The notes below the pieces were generated by a model. The model made no database searches. It was not told the DNA's origin and was given only the letters and a program-made list of their open reading frames with translations. Below are positions 13,501 to 26,433 of a stretch of DNA of 64,000 nt, one piece after another. A program made the translations under genes and the position numbers. Source of the DNA: Phragmites australis (taxonomy: Eukaryota > Streptophyta > Magnoliopsida > Poales > Poaceae); NCBI RefSeq assembly GCF_958298935.1, contig NC_084927.1, forward strand, positions 34,166,501 through 34,230,500, read 5' to 3'. Position 1 is the stretch's first letter, and the number at the start of each line of letters is the position of its first letter.

Positions 13501-14322
13501 TTGTTGCCATGATTGTATTTGCATATTTTTCAGTCCATAGAACTTGTCATTTGCAGTTGTGGGGCAATGTTTGTTGGACAACTGAAAGTACTCGATTCTG
13601 CAGATACCTGATCATGTTAAATCTGTTAATCAGTAATCACAACAATATAAACACATCATTACTGATTAGATAAGAGGAAAATACACTGATTAAGAGTTTG
13701 CTTTAATGATACTTTAGGTTTTCATTGAGCTCAAGGAACATGCTGACTATGTGAAGACAGAAATTGAAGACAAACAGAAACGCTTAGAAGCAGTGAAGCA
13801 GTCACTTCTATCCATAGAAGCCAAAGACCAAGACATTAATATGAGGATAGATCGGGCCTTCAAGGTGTACGAACTATTGGAGAAGCGGATAGATACCTTC
13901 AAGATGCTTCCCGCTGCAAACAAGAAACCATTATCACAGGCAGAGCAGGAGTTCAAGGCACAGCTTGGTCAGTAAATGTGGAACATGACTTTACATTCTT
14001 CCCCTGCAGTTTCGTGTCCTAACTGAATCTGTATTTGCTAAAACTTTTTGCAGACAGGTTTGCAGATGTGGAGCAGGATGCTTTGCGTTCTTCCATTGCT
14101 GCCTTGAGTGCGAGGATGAAACGGTTCGCTCACCAGTCCATGGGCGGTGCATCTGGCACAGGAATGGCACCATGGCAGACACCAAAAGGTGGAAGAAGCC
14201 ATGTTTCAGAATCCCAGATGTCGCTACTGAAATCGTCGCTAGAGAGGCTCTCACTCCTCAATGAAGAGAACAATCTGAAGCTGCGGCTTATTGATCATGA
14301 ACTCAAGAACCAGGAACAATAG
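7501..14322 (+). CDS. NUP88: Nuclear pore complex protein NUP88 (MOS7)
   Basis: Nucleoporin of the cytoplasmic face of the nuclear pore; in Arabidopsis the homologue MOS7 restrains nuclear export of immune regulators (family knowledge). Nine exons with GT-AG borders and consistent phase: 7501-7926, 9189-9340, 9681-9803, 9967-10111, 10644-10705, 11006-11219, 12578-13492, 13718-13967, 14054-14322. They give about 851 residues, close to the plant family length. The N-terminal half is beta-propeller-like (HISLNADGSSLLLVGSHNVR; LQASWHPFSNNHFAVLTSDA). The C-terminal part (from 13718) is a charged coiled coil (EIEDKQKRLEAVKQSLLSIE). The ATG at 7501 starts a proline/serine-rich, very GC-rich first exon; no upstream ATG continues this frame. 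The longest introns carry small repeats. Exon 7 could use an alternative acceptor at 12561, but that breaks frame. Confidence 0.92.
8886..9110. repeat. MITE-like inverted-repeat element in NUP88 intron 1
   Basis: The left end reads CCTTGTTTGGTAGAGCTC. The right end, reverse-complemented, reads GGGCCAGTTTGGCAAAGCT. These imperfect inverted ends and the small size suggest a non-autonomous DNA transposon, probably hAT-like from the TTTGG-type end. I could not find a convincing target duplication. Confidence 0.5.
11412..11538. repeat. Perfect 30-bp inverted repeat (miniature element) in NUP88 intron 6
   Basis: Arms at 11412-11441 and 11509-11538 are exact reverse complements over 30 bases, separated by 67 bases. 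Each arm starts ACAACCATTTGAG and contains the palindrome CTCGAG. The nine bases on each side (GTTACAAGC and ATGTCAAGC) match at six positions and could be an eroded 9-bp duplication of Mutator type. If transcribed with the NUP88 pre-mRNA it would fold into a strong hairpin. Confidence 0.85.
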
Positions 14323-16375
14323 GTGAAATTTTGTTGTTCCGAAGGCAAAAATGCAGTTATAATTCTTTTGGTTGGCAGTTCTTGGCACATACGTGAACTG
14401 CATGATCCATAGAGGCTGTTTGGTATAATTTTTCTGTAGGGTGAAAGGTTTGGTGGGCCTGCGGACTTCGCCCCTGAATGCAGCAGCAGCAACTCTTGAT
14501 GAAACCTTTCAAGGGAAGGCTGCCCATGTTGCGAACTGGCAAGCAGTTAGCACTGCAAGTGCATACGAGCGCGATGTAACTTGTAGCGAGAGTAGTGGTA
14601 GCTAGTCTGCTTCACTTTCTGCGTCCTGCGGATTGTGGGCGTTAGGTTTGGCATTTTCCGTACTGTACTGCGTGGTCGGAAGCTGAGAGAACCTGTTGAT
14701 CCGACTAGAAAAAGTACGTCCAGGTTAGATGGCCGGTGACTGAGAATAGTGAGTGGCCGAATTTTATTCAAATACTGTTGTTCAGGAGATGTGTATTACT
14801 AGCTCTTATTAAGTTATTATCATGTTGACATGCGAGATGTAGTTGTCGACACTTGTGTTTACTTTAACCGCAGATGTAAACCTGTTTGTTCGCCATATAT
14901 ACTCATCTGCGTACGACCCCAACTGGCCACGCATGTGCCGGCGACGCTGCAGCTTCCTTCGCAATCTGCCGGGTCGTCGCTTCACTCACCCGTTTCTTCG
15001 TTCAGGCCTCAGGGTCCCCGGCCCGCGGCAGGCTGCACCAGTCCTTGTGATCACTCACCCTTCTCTGTCTCCTCCCTTCCCTTTTGATAAATACACCAGG
15101 GTTGCTTCATATATGTTTGGACATGTTGCGTATTTCATGCCGCAATCCCAACCAAACGTGAAAATGACCTGGACGACGGGATGCTGAAGTTGGGAGCTCA
15201 GAAGAGGGCAACTGACATGAACCGGAGACGAATGGATTTACTATCGAACAACAGAGAAGGTGTCAACTGGCAAATTTAGGTGCATAGATCCATATTCAGG
15301 TGCTGAAGACTAACACTTTGCCCCAGCGTGATGTCCTGTAAGTTACAGCCCAAACTTGTTTTTTTAACTAGTATTGTGCCCGTTGCACGGTATCACGTTT
15401 CAAACATATGTCATACTATTATTATAGCATGAAATAACAAAAAATGTTTTCTACTATTACGAGCTTTTGGAGTCGTGACAAGCTTGAACTACTAAGCATG
15501 CTAAAGCTTCCCACCAAATTTGCCTTCTGGAATTGATATGGCTCTGCACTCAGATGGGCCGAGGCCTAACAATTCTTCCTCATCTACGACCACAACCACG
15601 TGTGTACCCTTGACGTGCATTCTTCATTTCTTCCTTGGCGCTTTCTCATACTTCTTGGAACCCTTCCACCTCGACTTCAGCCTCTGCCTCCCTGCTACCT
15701 CCTCTACTTCCTCTTCTAGTCTTCCATGACCCCTACGGCCACCTTCCATCATACAGATCAAAATCAGTTGGTTCAAGTGGAGCTATTTCTTGTATGCCCT
15801 TATCAATGGAGTACAAATAAATCACTAATGGATTATTTAATACAGAAAAAAGTGAATCATGGTATAGTTTATTCCAAAAAATCTGAGTACACTGTCAATG
15901 TTGGAACTCGGAAAACAAAAATCCACTAATAAAGTGAGCAAAATCAACGAAACAAATGAAGATTTCTTCTGTCAAAAATTAAAAATGTAAGTGCATAATA
16001 CAGACTCAATGAATGGTGCATAATGAAAGTGTTGTCATTGTCACCTATCCTATTAGGCTATTACGGTACTACCAATTGCCACAGCTAACAAGGGACCCAT
16101 AAAAAGAATGAAAATTCTAACAACAGAGGTCTACATACAGATACACTGACTATTCAAAAATAGGTTAAACAGATGATAGCAACCTACCGATATAATTTCA
16201 TTACCTAGCTGAAAAAACTGTATATACCATAATACATGACAAGTCTCGTAATAGAAAGAATAATAGAACATCAATGTACGATACAGGCAGGAGAAAGAGG
16301 AGTGTAGGATCTAGGCATACAGATTAAAGAAAAACGATCAAAGCATTGAAGAAAATATAACATAGTGTCATACCC
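14323..16375. other. NUP88 3' region and intergenic DNA
   Basis: Bases up to roughly 14800 are probably NUP88 3' UTR and terminator region. A short motif near 15367-15405 (CTAGTATTGTGCCCGTTGCA) resembles a sequence frequent in grass repeats. A serine/threonine-rich frame at 15520-15729 has no recognisable domain. I see no other gene in this stretch. Confidence 0.5.
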
Positions 16376-17064
16376 ATAGGCTCGGAATCAGTATGTCAGC
16401 TTTCTCTGGAAGTTCAACTTCTTCGACCTATCCTTTGATGACCTAATTAGGAGGAAGTACAGTATCAGTTGGGGGTCAAAGGTAACCATAAAGGGTACAT
16501 ATCCAAGAGATACAAAACAAACTGTGATCCGTTGTCCAAGAGATGGGTTACCGGAGATTAACCGTAGAGCATGTTCAGCTATTTCAGATGCCTCAACTGC
16601 ATAGGCATGTCTTGCACCATCCTAACATTAACATACCAAACACCATCTGTCATGTTATATCAGACACGGGAATAAGAGAAACCATGAAAGCTTAAAGTGC
16701 ACCTGGGCAACGAATAATGAAAGAATACCACTACCAGCTCCAATATCAACCACAACTCGACCCTCAACGTCGGATTGGTTTTCCATAACAGCAGCATAGT
16801 ATGTTCCTAAAGGGGAAGAATGCGCACTACCTTATTAATATTTATGCAGAAAGGTGAGTATCATGACATTCTGTGGATAGGGGAATAAAAAGAACTGAGA
16901 ACTTCGGGTGAAAAGATGACCTGCCCTCGCAAAGTCTTGTAACATATTTTGCTGATGCAATAGCTGGCCATAGTAGTGAAAATACATCTTTGCTGACGAT
17001 GCCTCAATTGTTGTATCAAATTTGCTTATCGAAGAAATTATTGATCCATTCCCCAACGACTCAC
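16376..17064 (-). pseudogene. PRMT4/CARM1-type arginine methyltransferase gene fragment, broken
   Basis: Four consecutive exon-like segments read on the minus strand: 16921-17064 (KFDTTIEASSAKMYFHYYGQ, then LLHQQNMLQDFARAG), 16703-16806 (TYYAAVMENQSDVEG, then VVVDIGAGSGILSLF), 16523-16621 (ARHAYAVEASEIAEHALRL, ending QRIT), and about 16376-16442 (VEEVELPEKADILI). These match the N-terminal catalytic core of plant PRMT4, which asymmetrically dimethylates histone H3 and other proteins with S-adenosylmethionine. The SAM motif VDIGAGSG is intact. Lesions: an in-frame TAG at 16428-16430 where the family has Lys, and a 1-base loss near 16386 that destroys the conserved SEPMG. No later exons follow, so most of the enzyme is missing. 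Spliceable introns are kept, so this is a DNA-level fragment and not a processed copy. Confidence 0.85.
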
Positions 17065-18785
17065 CTGTCATTTTTGCAAGATATAGCTAACTTCACAAAA
17101 ACAGGTTGAAATAGCATTAAAAAAAAGAACAGAACATACAACTCTTGCAAGAAACTAAGCTGTCCAAGTGCCGGTGAGATGAATCCTTCAAAGACGCTTG
17201 GGAAGAATGATCCTCGCACCTCTATCATGATCTTCCATATTGCCTCTAGATCTAATCCAATCTTGACTCTTGATATCACTTGTTAGAATACACAGCGGTC
17301 TAGCTCGGCTCGCTATACCCATGAGCTGGTGCCCTCAGCCTAGAACTTATTGGGTCTACTATACGCACAGGATAATCAGAACCACAACTAAAATCTTAGA
17401 TTAACTCAACCAAAAAGACTAACATGATAGGTGAGGGACCATTCACCTTTTAAGTTGTGTCCCCCATCATCAATTTTTTAAGTGGGACTAAACCAACAGT
17501 CTTCCCCATCACACAATAGGTGGCGCAACCCGCAACTGTGAAGCTTTGGAGATGTTCCGGGTTTTAGACATGAAGCTCTGATATCACTTGTTAGAAATAA
17601 ATTGTGCAAAAGCGATTGATCTACAAAGGCAAAGGATGCAAGAACACAGATGCCACCTGAGATATAATATTTCTTTACAAGGTTTAGCCAAAGTCTACAT
17701 ATCAGGGGGCATGACTATGGTCGCTTTTTCCTACAGTTGCAATATTGGTCACCTGAGGTCTTGATAGAACCACTGTCACCCCTACGAGCATGTCGCTATG
17801 TTGTCATGATGGTTACATCAATGATCCTTTCATATTTACGAGAAAACCATGTTTCAAGAGTTTGACACCAACTCTATCCTATATCACTAATACAACTCAA
17901 GTCCTATGCATAACCTTCTCTTATACAAATATTCAACACAAATACAACAAATAATATTTTTCTAACCAGTTGCTCTGCTTAAGTAGGATTAGGATCCTCT
18001 GACTTTGCCCATGTGAACAACCCTTCAATCTATTATCAACGTCCAAGATTGAATTTCAATTTTACCAAAGTTCAACGTTTTCTAATTAGTTATGCAATAT
18101 TTTCTAATTTCATAACTAGTTCAACGATTTTTGGTTAATTATGCGATATTTTTCAGTTAGTTATTTAACATTTTTTAATTTTAAGTGAAGTCACGATAAC
18201 TTGAAAGAGGTAAAGTCAGAAGATCCCGATCCGCTTAAATACCGCCATCCTATCCTGCAGAGCGGTGCTTAAACCCTCTCTCTTCTTCCAAGATTCGCTC
18301 CAAGCCAACAACGTAGAGGGCTTTGGGGTCTCGCTAACAGTCGCTCATTTTCCGGTCACCTTCAATAACGCAATTTCCAGTTGCCTTGGTTCAATTTATG
18401 TACCGTCGCGTGTCAACACTTGCATTCAAGCTCCAGTTACATGAAATTCACCAGAACGGAAAAAAAAGTCTCATAGTTGCCCAGCGTTAAAAAACGGTGC
18501 AATATCAGCATTGCAACATAGATAAAAACCGTGGTAAAAGCGTGTTCGAGGACGCCAACACTTGAGCATATTACATCACATGGAAACGAAAGCAGGCCGT
18601 GCTTGACCCAGGCGATATCCCAGATTCCAAACGTCCGTCCTATAACTATAAGTTCTCCAACCAACAACAAAATTTCCGCACACTACATACTCAATAAAGA
18701 ATAAATTAAGCAAGGTATAGCGGTGACGAAGGGATTTGTAAGTTCTGACCACAAAACAACCCTCTATGCACCCATGAATCTACGC
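17065..18785. other. Intergenic DNA between the PRMT4 fragment and RPN2
   Basis: Apart from the LTR-like segment, this stretch holds A/T-rich DNA. Around 18068-18180 a diverged unit of about 45-50 bp recurs (TTCAACG, then TTAGTTATGC-AATATTT variants). The last few hundred bases before 18786 are presumably the RPN2 3' UTR, because RPN2 runs leftward. I see no gene. Confidence 0.55.
17575..17968 (-). mobile_element. Putative LTR with adjacent tRNA-Met primer-binding site
   Basis: The segment 17589-17968 begins TGTTAGAAA and ends TTTCTAACCA, inverted ends typical of an LTR. Immediately beside its lower end, on the minus strand, TGATATCAGAGC (about 17575-17586) matches the initiator-tRNA-Met primer site TGGTATCAGAGC with one mismatch. 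The retroelement would therefore run on the minus strand. A second, weaker junction of the same type (GATATCACTTGTTAGAATAC) lies at 17271-17290. No gag or pol coding region remains between them, so this is a remnant or a miniature element. Confidence 0.45.
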
Positions 18786-21700
18786 TCACGAGGTGTACTC
18801 AAAGGGTTGAGGTGGCTGCGGCTCGTCGTCGACGACCATGGCAGATGATCCTGACCCCTGTTGGCCCGCAGCAGCTGCTGTGTTGCCGGTGCTTGCTGCT
18901 ACTGTCGACGGGGCATCGGTCAGTGCGAGGACCTCAGCCTCGGTGGGCTGCAGGTCTCGGAGGAGGATGAATCCAGAAGGAGCGGGTTTCACAGGGACAT
19001 ATCGGCCGCCTTCGATGAACTTGATGAACTTCTCCTGGGCAGGGATCACACGAGCTGGGTTCGTCAGGAGCTGGAAGGTTGGTTCTGGTTCAGGAGCCTT
19101 CTTCTCCAATGCATTATCAACCTTGAAACAAACATTGAAGCAGGTAAATTGAAGGTGACTAAATATGGCTCTATGCAGCTTATGTGAAACAGCAAATTCC
19201 TCTAGATCACAGCCTGAGTAGACTATAACTAAATGGCCAGTAACACATTACACTGACTAGTTTATGAGCTTATTTCAGCCAAGTTAGCCTGTAGGCACTG
19301 CAGTGGCTTTTCAAAATCACTTTTTTTTTTCTATATTGGATATAGAATTTTTTTAGCCATGACCAGTAAGATACTTGTAACTAACTAGATTTCATTGTGC
19401 ATAGCATCATCCCAACCTCAATCTGGCCCTTAGTCTTACTCGTGGATGTTAACACAATGAAGAAAAAGGTAGCTATTTAATACCTGCATTGCATCGGCAT
19501 CCTTCTCCTGAGTTTTAGCTGCCTTGCCTGAAGTAGAACCAGAAGCCTCTTCCATGGTCTTCTCCTGGTTAGCTTTGCTTTCTGCCTCCTTCTTTGCCCT
19601 AGATTTTGCCTTGGCATAAGTTGACAAAATGGCCGTTGGTAGTTTCAGCACTGAAGTTGTAGTCTGCTGAGTTGTCGGTTTGGGATATTCGAACAGGGAT
19701 GGTTTAGCATGTGATACAAACTCGAACTTCGGCACTTTCAGATCAGAGTTGAGCCCAATGAAGGCTGTTGGCGAGAAGGCCAGGCTGATGAAATATTGGA
19801 GAGGATACCAGTACCAGAACTGACTGAAAACAGCAAGACCAACCACAGCAGTGAGTTTGTCATGCTTGTTCCTTGAGAGGAGTTTGATTGTGACATTCCT
19901 ACCACCAGCATCGAGAATACCAGAAGCTAGTATGGCGCCCATTTTGCTCATGGCATCCTCGTGCTTGTCAAGAATGATCTTTTCCAATTGACGTCTGAAT
20001 GTTCCAACACGAGAATCAAAGGATTCATTAGTCTGTATCATTACCATTGCCATGGCAATGAGAGCTCCCTGGCGCACGAAGTCAACAACATCTGATGTAA
20101 GAGGCTCCAACAAGGAAATTGCATCACTTAATCCGGTTCCTGCACATGATATCCCAACAGCTAAGGCTGCACCATAACGAACATGTGGGTTGTATGATTC
20201 AGAGAGCAGGGACACAATTCTTGGAGTCTGCAGAATTACAACAGAAGATGTGAGGTATGGATAACAAAGGTATTGATGCTTGTGAGAGAAAGTTCATGTC
20301 TGCTAAATTAATGGAAATAGAATTCGGTAAAACACATTAGTTAGACTGGATGGTAACTAAAGGTAATCTGGCGTTTAAATCCACAAACCTGCTCTGGTTC
20401 ATTGTATAGAACAAATCCAAGAGCCATAACTGCAGTCCGCCGAACATCATCACTGACGTCCGATACAGCAAAATGCAGCAGCTGGTGGATGGCTTTGTTG
20501 TTTGCAGTTCCCCTGTAGGCTAGAGCCAATGCGTACATACCACCGTAACGTAATATGGGATCTTGGTCTCTAGTCATTTGTTCAATCAAGGTGTCTGCTT
20601 CCTCTTCCCTGCCATATACCGTCAAGGCGATACCAAGTGACAAACCCCTACGAGTGTGAGAGAGAGAATGTCAGAACAACAGGGTGCTTCTTGAGAAATA
20701 CTGTGCAGTATTTAAACAGCACTGACCTTATAATCTTTTCATGTTGTGTATCATGTGCATAAGCAAGCATCTCACTAGCCTTCTCGCTGGCGGTCCCAAC
20801 CATGAGCAAGCCCATGCCAATACCAGCTGCCTCACCAGCCACAGCACTGTCTGTGTAAAGGACATTCTTTATGTCCTCATATATCTCCTCATCTGATGTG
20901 CCCAAAGCTGCAAGCCCAAGTCCCAAACATGCACCATGCTGGATGACCTGTATGCGTGTTGGTTTGGAGTTAGCAAAATATAAATGAAATGAATAACGAG
21001 ACAAAAGACAGTAAGAAACAATAATCACCTCAGCACTGGTGTTGCGAAGACTTTCACGGAGGAACTGTTTGATTCCCTCACCATGATTGGCATGAATCAA
21101 ACCTAGCGCATAGAGGGCACCACCCTCTGAGTATGGACTGCCACCACCAACTGCACCACTTTGAGGCAGGTAGGGGGCCATCAAAGCCCGGCCTTGTTGA
21201 AGGTGGCCTCTATGAATGACACCTAATCCAGCAGTTGCACTAAATTTCGCCCAATTGGTTGCCCTGCTTAACCACTCCTGTAACACAATAGCAACATGAG
21301 AAAGTGAAACAGCTAAAAATCGCTACATGATGCTGATGCAGCAAGTAAAAACTAAAAGTACCAGGTTCTCTCTTAGGAAGGTATCAACAGTAGTTCCTGC
21401 ATGCATGATTGCATTGGCACAAATAGTAGCACTGTGGCAAACACTGTTCCTCATTTCCACAGCCTGCTTTATTGTTTTCAGAATTAAAAGGTCGGACCTG
21501 TTGAAAGAAACAACAACGCCAAATCAGTATCAGGTAGAAAAGGCATGCACTCAAGGCCAGTTGTCACCGTTTAGCAAGTAATAATTACTTTACCTATTGT
21601 GGCTATATAGAAATTGCAACGTCAGCTGAATAGAAGTCTCCCCTGATAGTATTCCTTTAATTTTTGCAAGCCTGTCGGTATGTGCTACCTCATTTGGATC

Positions 21701-24284
21701 CACAGTGTGAGCACTTCCATTCGGTGTAGTTGTGTCATCTCTCATCTGAACATCTCCAGTTGGTTCTGTGCCTGTACCCGCACTAGCAGTTTGATTATCT
21801 TGTAAAGCTGACCCACTGTCAGGGTTAAATGGCACAGGGGTCTGCGGAGCCAGACGATTCCTCACGTTCAAAAGGAAGGCCTGGTTTTCATTCTCAACAA
21901 GATCGAAAGCAATTTGATACGCAAGGAGAGCATCATCCTGAAGAATGAGCAATGATATCTCGAGTAAGTAACTGCAAAAACCATCAAATAATGCAACAGA
22001 AGAAAGAATAAAAATGTACCTTGCTTCCAGAAAGCAGCTTGTCCATTATGCTTGCAACAGTTTCGGGCTCACTCAAAAACATAAGACACTGGGAAATGCT
22101 CAGATAATCTGGATTTGGTAAAGTTTGGTATATTTTAACAAGACAGCGGAGAACCTGTAAAGAGAGTGAGGTATTTGATCAATTAGTTAAATTTTGTTTT
22201 AGCAGCGTTTACTGTATGCCAGAAACAGGGACACAGCTATAAAAAATCCTTGCATTTCCATCCAACATAACAACTAAACTAAGGAACCTACTCAAAAAAA
22301 AAAAAAAAAAACTAAACTAAGACCTGAGGGTTTGTTGTAACATGCTTGTACCTCGAAGCGATATTCACGGTGATTAACATATTGATGAGAAAGGTTGATA
22401 CAATACGATAGAGCCCCTTGAATATTATCGCACCGAGCAATTGCTTCCTCCAGCTTATCCAGCCTCCTGCATTCAACAGACATGCCCATGGCCTGCTGAT
22501 ATTTCCCATCAAGGATACACCTGAAACAAAGAATAAACATTAGGTGAATAACCCATCTGAAAAACTGAGATATCACCAAACAATAGGATATTATCATACT
22601 TTTCAAGCATCCTCTCCACTATGGCCTCTAATCGAGGATCGACATTCTCTTCCTCCTCTGTAGCTTTAGAGACTCTGGTCTTGATACTAGCATACTCATC
22701 TAATGCTTTGGCTGAAAGAGAACAACCAGCAATTTGATGACCAAAAGATATTATGACAAAATAACATCCATAATGACTCAAAACTTAAGACCATTCTCAC
22801 CTAAAAGAGCTTGGGCATAATCAGAATCGTCAGAAACATCAAATAGGGGTCCAGCACCAAGTGCGTACGACAATGAATCATTTAACTCGCCCAGGTAGTA
22901 GAATACCTACATGATATACAACAATCAGTATAAACAATACAAAAGAAGGAGATTTTCATGTAAATATAAAACTATGTGACATAATACCTTAGAAACAACT
23001 AGTGCTGCCAGCTGCCTCTGATCGAACTCCTCATCTTCATACAAACTCTCACTGCAGGAAAAACGAAACAGATGGAAACAAATTATTGACTTGAATCATT
23101 GGAAATACAAGGCACACTTTATGTTCGTCCAACCATGATCATTAATCAATCATATTCACAAAATAAAAGATCAATGAAGTTATTTCTACATGTTCCCATA
23201 CTACCAAGTATCTAGCTCCACAAACTAGATCCAAATTAAAATTAAAGCACCTCTGTATCACAGAAGTCGCATAGCTTCCATGAAACAAACATAATCATAT
23301 AAAAAAATCTAACTAGGTGCATAACAATTACATACAGGTATTGAAAGGTTCTGCAAGTGAAACAAGCATTTCGGAAACAAGAAATTCGTAATATAGGAGA
23401 GAGTAACAAACTAAAAATTATCAAGACACATTACCACCTACCAAACCTATTGCAACCGAATTATCCATTACTGAACAGAACGAGGAAATTCCCTACTAAA
23501 TAAATAAATGAATGAAATTGGATTAGGGACATTCATTTTTCCTGTCATCTGTTGGACCAAGCATATTCATATCCTCAGTTCATCCAATATTTCCCTGAGT
23601 GTACAATAGGTACTATAGTCAAAGAAATCAAAACGCCACAACAATTACAAACTGTAATCCTGCCCGCCCATGAAAATTCAAAGCTTTCTGATTTCTCCCA
23701 CCTCCTCAGTTCACTCCTACTGATATTTCCTTTTTTAACTTAATATCTTAATCTCTCCACCAAAACCTCGCAAAATCCAAGAAAGGGCGCAAAGGTTCTA
23801 TATTTTGCTTCAAATCATGCGGATTCATCCTAACGAGCACAAGAACAGCGCATTAACCCTTGGGAATCCCCATCTAACAGATCAGAACCGACATAACATA
23901 CGGTTCCCTCGCACAAACGCCAGATCGAACTGAACGAATGGCGCAACAGCAACAACATCTAGGGCAACGTCCCCTCCATAGTTCTCATCAATCACAGAGG
24001 CAGATCGAAACACTAAGAAAGTCTAGCAAAGCCACGGCGCCCGAACGAATCGCGCAAACAGAGCAGCTACAGCGGCAGCGACTAGGTACGCGCAGAGGAA
24101 GCAAAGGGGAAGGAGGCAGGAGTGGTGGGGCTCACATGGCGGGGACGCTGGTAGAGATCTCGGGCCAGAAGAGGTGGACGACGGAGTTGAGGCTGGCGAG
24201 CGCGTGCAACTTCAGCTCCGCCGCCGGCTCCTGCAGCATCGCGAGGAGCCCGCTAGCGGAGCTCACCGTGGCCACCGCCACCAT
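18786..24284 (-). CDS. RPN2: 26S proteasome regulatory subunit RPN2 (PSMD1 homologue)
   Basis: Large non-ATPase scaffold of the 19S proteasome base, which binds the ubiquitin receptor RPN13 and substrates. Thirteen exons on the minus strand, all GT-AG and in phase: 24136-24284, 22988-23051, 22801-22906, 22600-22711, 22352-22520, 22020-22154, 21594-21937, 21362-21497, 21029-21277, 20727-20947, 20389-20647, 19484-20227, 18786-19121. They give about 1007 residues, matching plant RPN2. The N-terminal helical region includes [19 protein letters not shown]. The middle carries proteasome/cyclosome repeats (GASLGLG-like: [49 protein letters not shown]). An Ala/Lys-rich linker precedes the conserved C-terminus [16 protein letters not shown] and the end [12 protein letters not shown]. 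The ATG at 24284 sits in a GC-rich first exon just before [10 protein letters not shown]. No lesion was seen, so the gene should be functional. Confidence 0.96.
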
Positions 24285-26433
24285 GGCAGCTCTGCCGTCC
24301 GTACGCCGCCGCCGCCGCCGAGGAGGTGCGAGGGTTTGGGCGTCGCGAGTTCTGCTTGGATGAGTTGGCGACGAGAAGGCGAAGTAAAACAATAAGGACT
24401 GGAAGGTGCAGTTTGAAAATATAGAGATAGTGCGAGGGGTTAGTTGTCAATGTAGTCGGACTCGGAGGACACAAAATTCGGACTCTGGATAAGTGGCTCT
24501 TTACTTATAGATTATAGAAAAAGTGTTTGGAGATTCTTTTGTTTGCCGGACTATCAAAGTAATTGAATGAACAATTATCGTAAAATAAAGAGTTTGGAAA
24601 AGTCCTCGATGTAATAAAAAATTCTACTAACAATATTATGTTTAAGGAATCACTTCACTCATAAGTATGTCTTAGATTTAGGTTCATCGGTATGTGTAGC
24701 AGTGTTACCAGCTATGATGTTAACAAGGACGAAGAGTGATGGTAAGTGATAATCAGCAAGACAATAACGATAATGGTAAGAGAGCATCGATGAAATTATA
24801 AGAGTAGAGGCAACATGGTGACATACGGTCACATCACATGACGTAACTATAGTCAATAATAATAGAGGGCTTGGCATGTAAAAAAAACAACATAAACAAT
24901 CTCAAAAACCATGGCACGAGGTAAGTTGACATGACAAGAGTGATGATCACGAATGTGCACAAAAGACACAATGACATTAGTCGTGCAGTGTGCCTAATGT
25001 AACCCCTAACAGAGTTAATCCTTTTAGGAGTTCACCATTTTGTTATACAATGTGGAAATAAAGACTAAAATGTAAAATGGTGGGCATCTCTTGTTACCCT
25101 TCTCTCGATAGTACAAAAGAAATATGTATTGATGTAAGTTGCGTAAATTTATATAATGGTGTAATAGACTTAAAATTCCAATATAATTCACTGTTCGCGC
25201 GTTCTTTGAGTTTTCATGGCATTTTCATCGCCATTATCTGTACTTTATTCGTAAGTAATTTAAAAACTAAATTACAGAGGCTTTTTGATGGTTTGACTAA
25301 GTAGAGCAATCGTTCTATCTTCTGAGAATGAAAGCACATCCACGAGTTATTATCATCAACCTTGTTAATGATATATTCATTAATTGTCTAGTTGAGCCGA
25401 CATCCTACTTTGCCATCGACATTGTAATTGAGATCTTTTTTAGTGTCGTGGGTATCTATCATTATTTGCCCAAACTTAGGTGTCACATATGAGCACAAGG
25501 TGTTTATCCTATCTCCCACTTATTCATGGTTTATCTCTGGACTACAGTATTTTGGTCTACTCTTTTATGAAGGGTTTGAGAATTGTGACGGCTAATGAAT
25601 TAAGAAAAGGACCTAAGTTAATATTGAGAGAATTAAAGACCCTTTCATGCAAAAATGCAAGGGGACATCTGCCACGAGAGTTGAGTGATGAGGGCGTCAG
25701 CGCAATTGTTCGGTCTCTTTTACCATGTTCCGCTCCTCAGTCTCCAGACCCCAATTTCACATTGTCAAATCTGTCCGCATGCTACTTGGAAAAAATATGT
25801 AGTTCTTCTTAACATAGAATCCCCACAAAGTTTCCATTTTGTGGCCACATTTGATCAGTTCAAGTGTTGACCGTAAGGTGATTTCTGCAATCATGATATG
25901 CTCCTTTGTTTGATTTCTTCAAATCTGAAGCCGCCGTTTTTCCTATGATCCCGAAACTGCCATTCGGGATTATGCAGCGCATTTAGGACTCTGCAACTAT
26001 ATTACCGATTTCTGGAAATAGAAGTATAAATAAATTTTGATGTGTTTGTCTGAGTGTTTAAGGTTGCGTACAATGTGTTTGATGAAATAGCTTTGAGGGT
26101 CGTCTATATGAGATGTTCCGTATCCATGGGGAATTAGTCGAGGAATTACTGAAACCTCGCTTGTCAAGATTTTGATAATGGGACCAACAACTTTCTAATA
26201 AAATCAGCATGTAAACATAGTGTTGTTTGAATTTTTATAATTGATTACTTATTTCCTTCAGCAGGTTTACCTAGTAGTTCTTGCGTTCAGCGAACAAGAG
26301 TTCTTATCCATTTCTTCCATCAAGCCCAATCTATTACAGTGGCAGTGTTTTTTCAATGCCACGTTGCCGCTAGAACTGCAGAACACAGTGTACATGCATA
26401 ATTGTTGTCAGGTATTTTTGAACCATACGTATC
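24285..26433. other. RPN2 promoter region and intergenic DNA
   Basis: 24285-24460 is the GC-rich leader and promoter side of RPN2. The remainder is A/T-rich with no recognisable gene; a frame at 25480-25812 and smaller frames have no domain I know. The right edge contains sequence 3' of the nucleoredoxin pseudogene. Confidence 0.55.

Noticed and set aside
18437..18670. 77-codon minus-strand frame downstream of RPN2
   Set aside because: Lies in the expected RPN2 3' UTR; hydrophobic and A/T-driven, without domain or start context.
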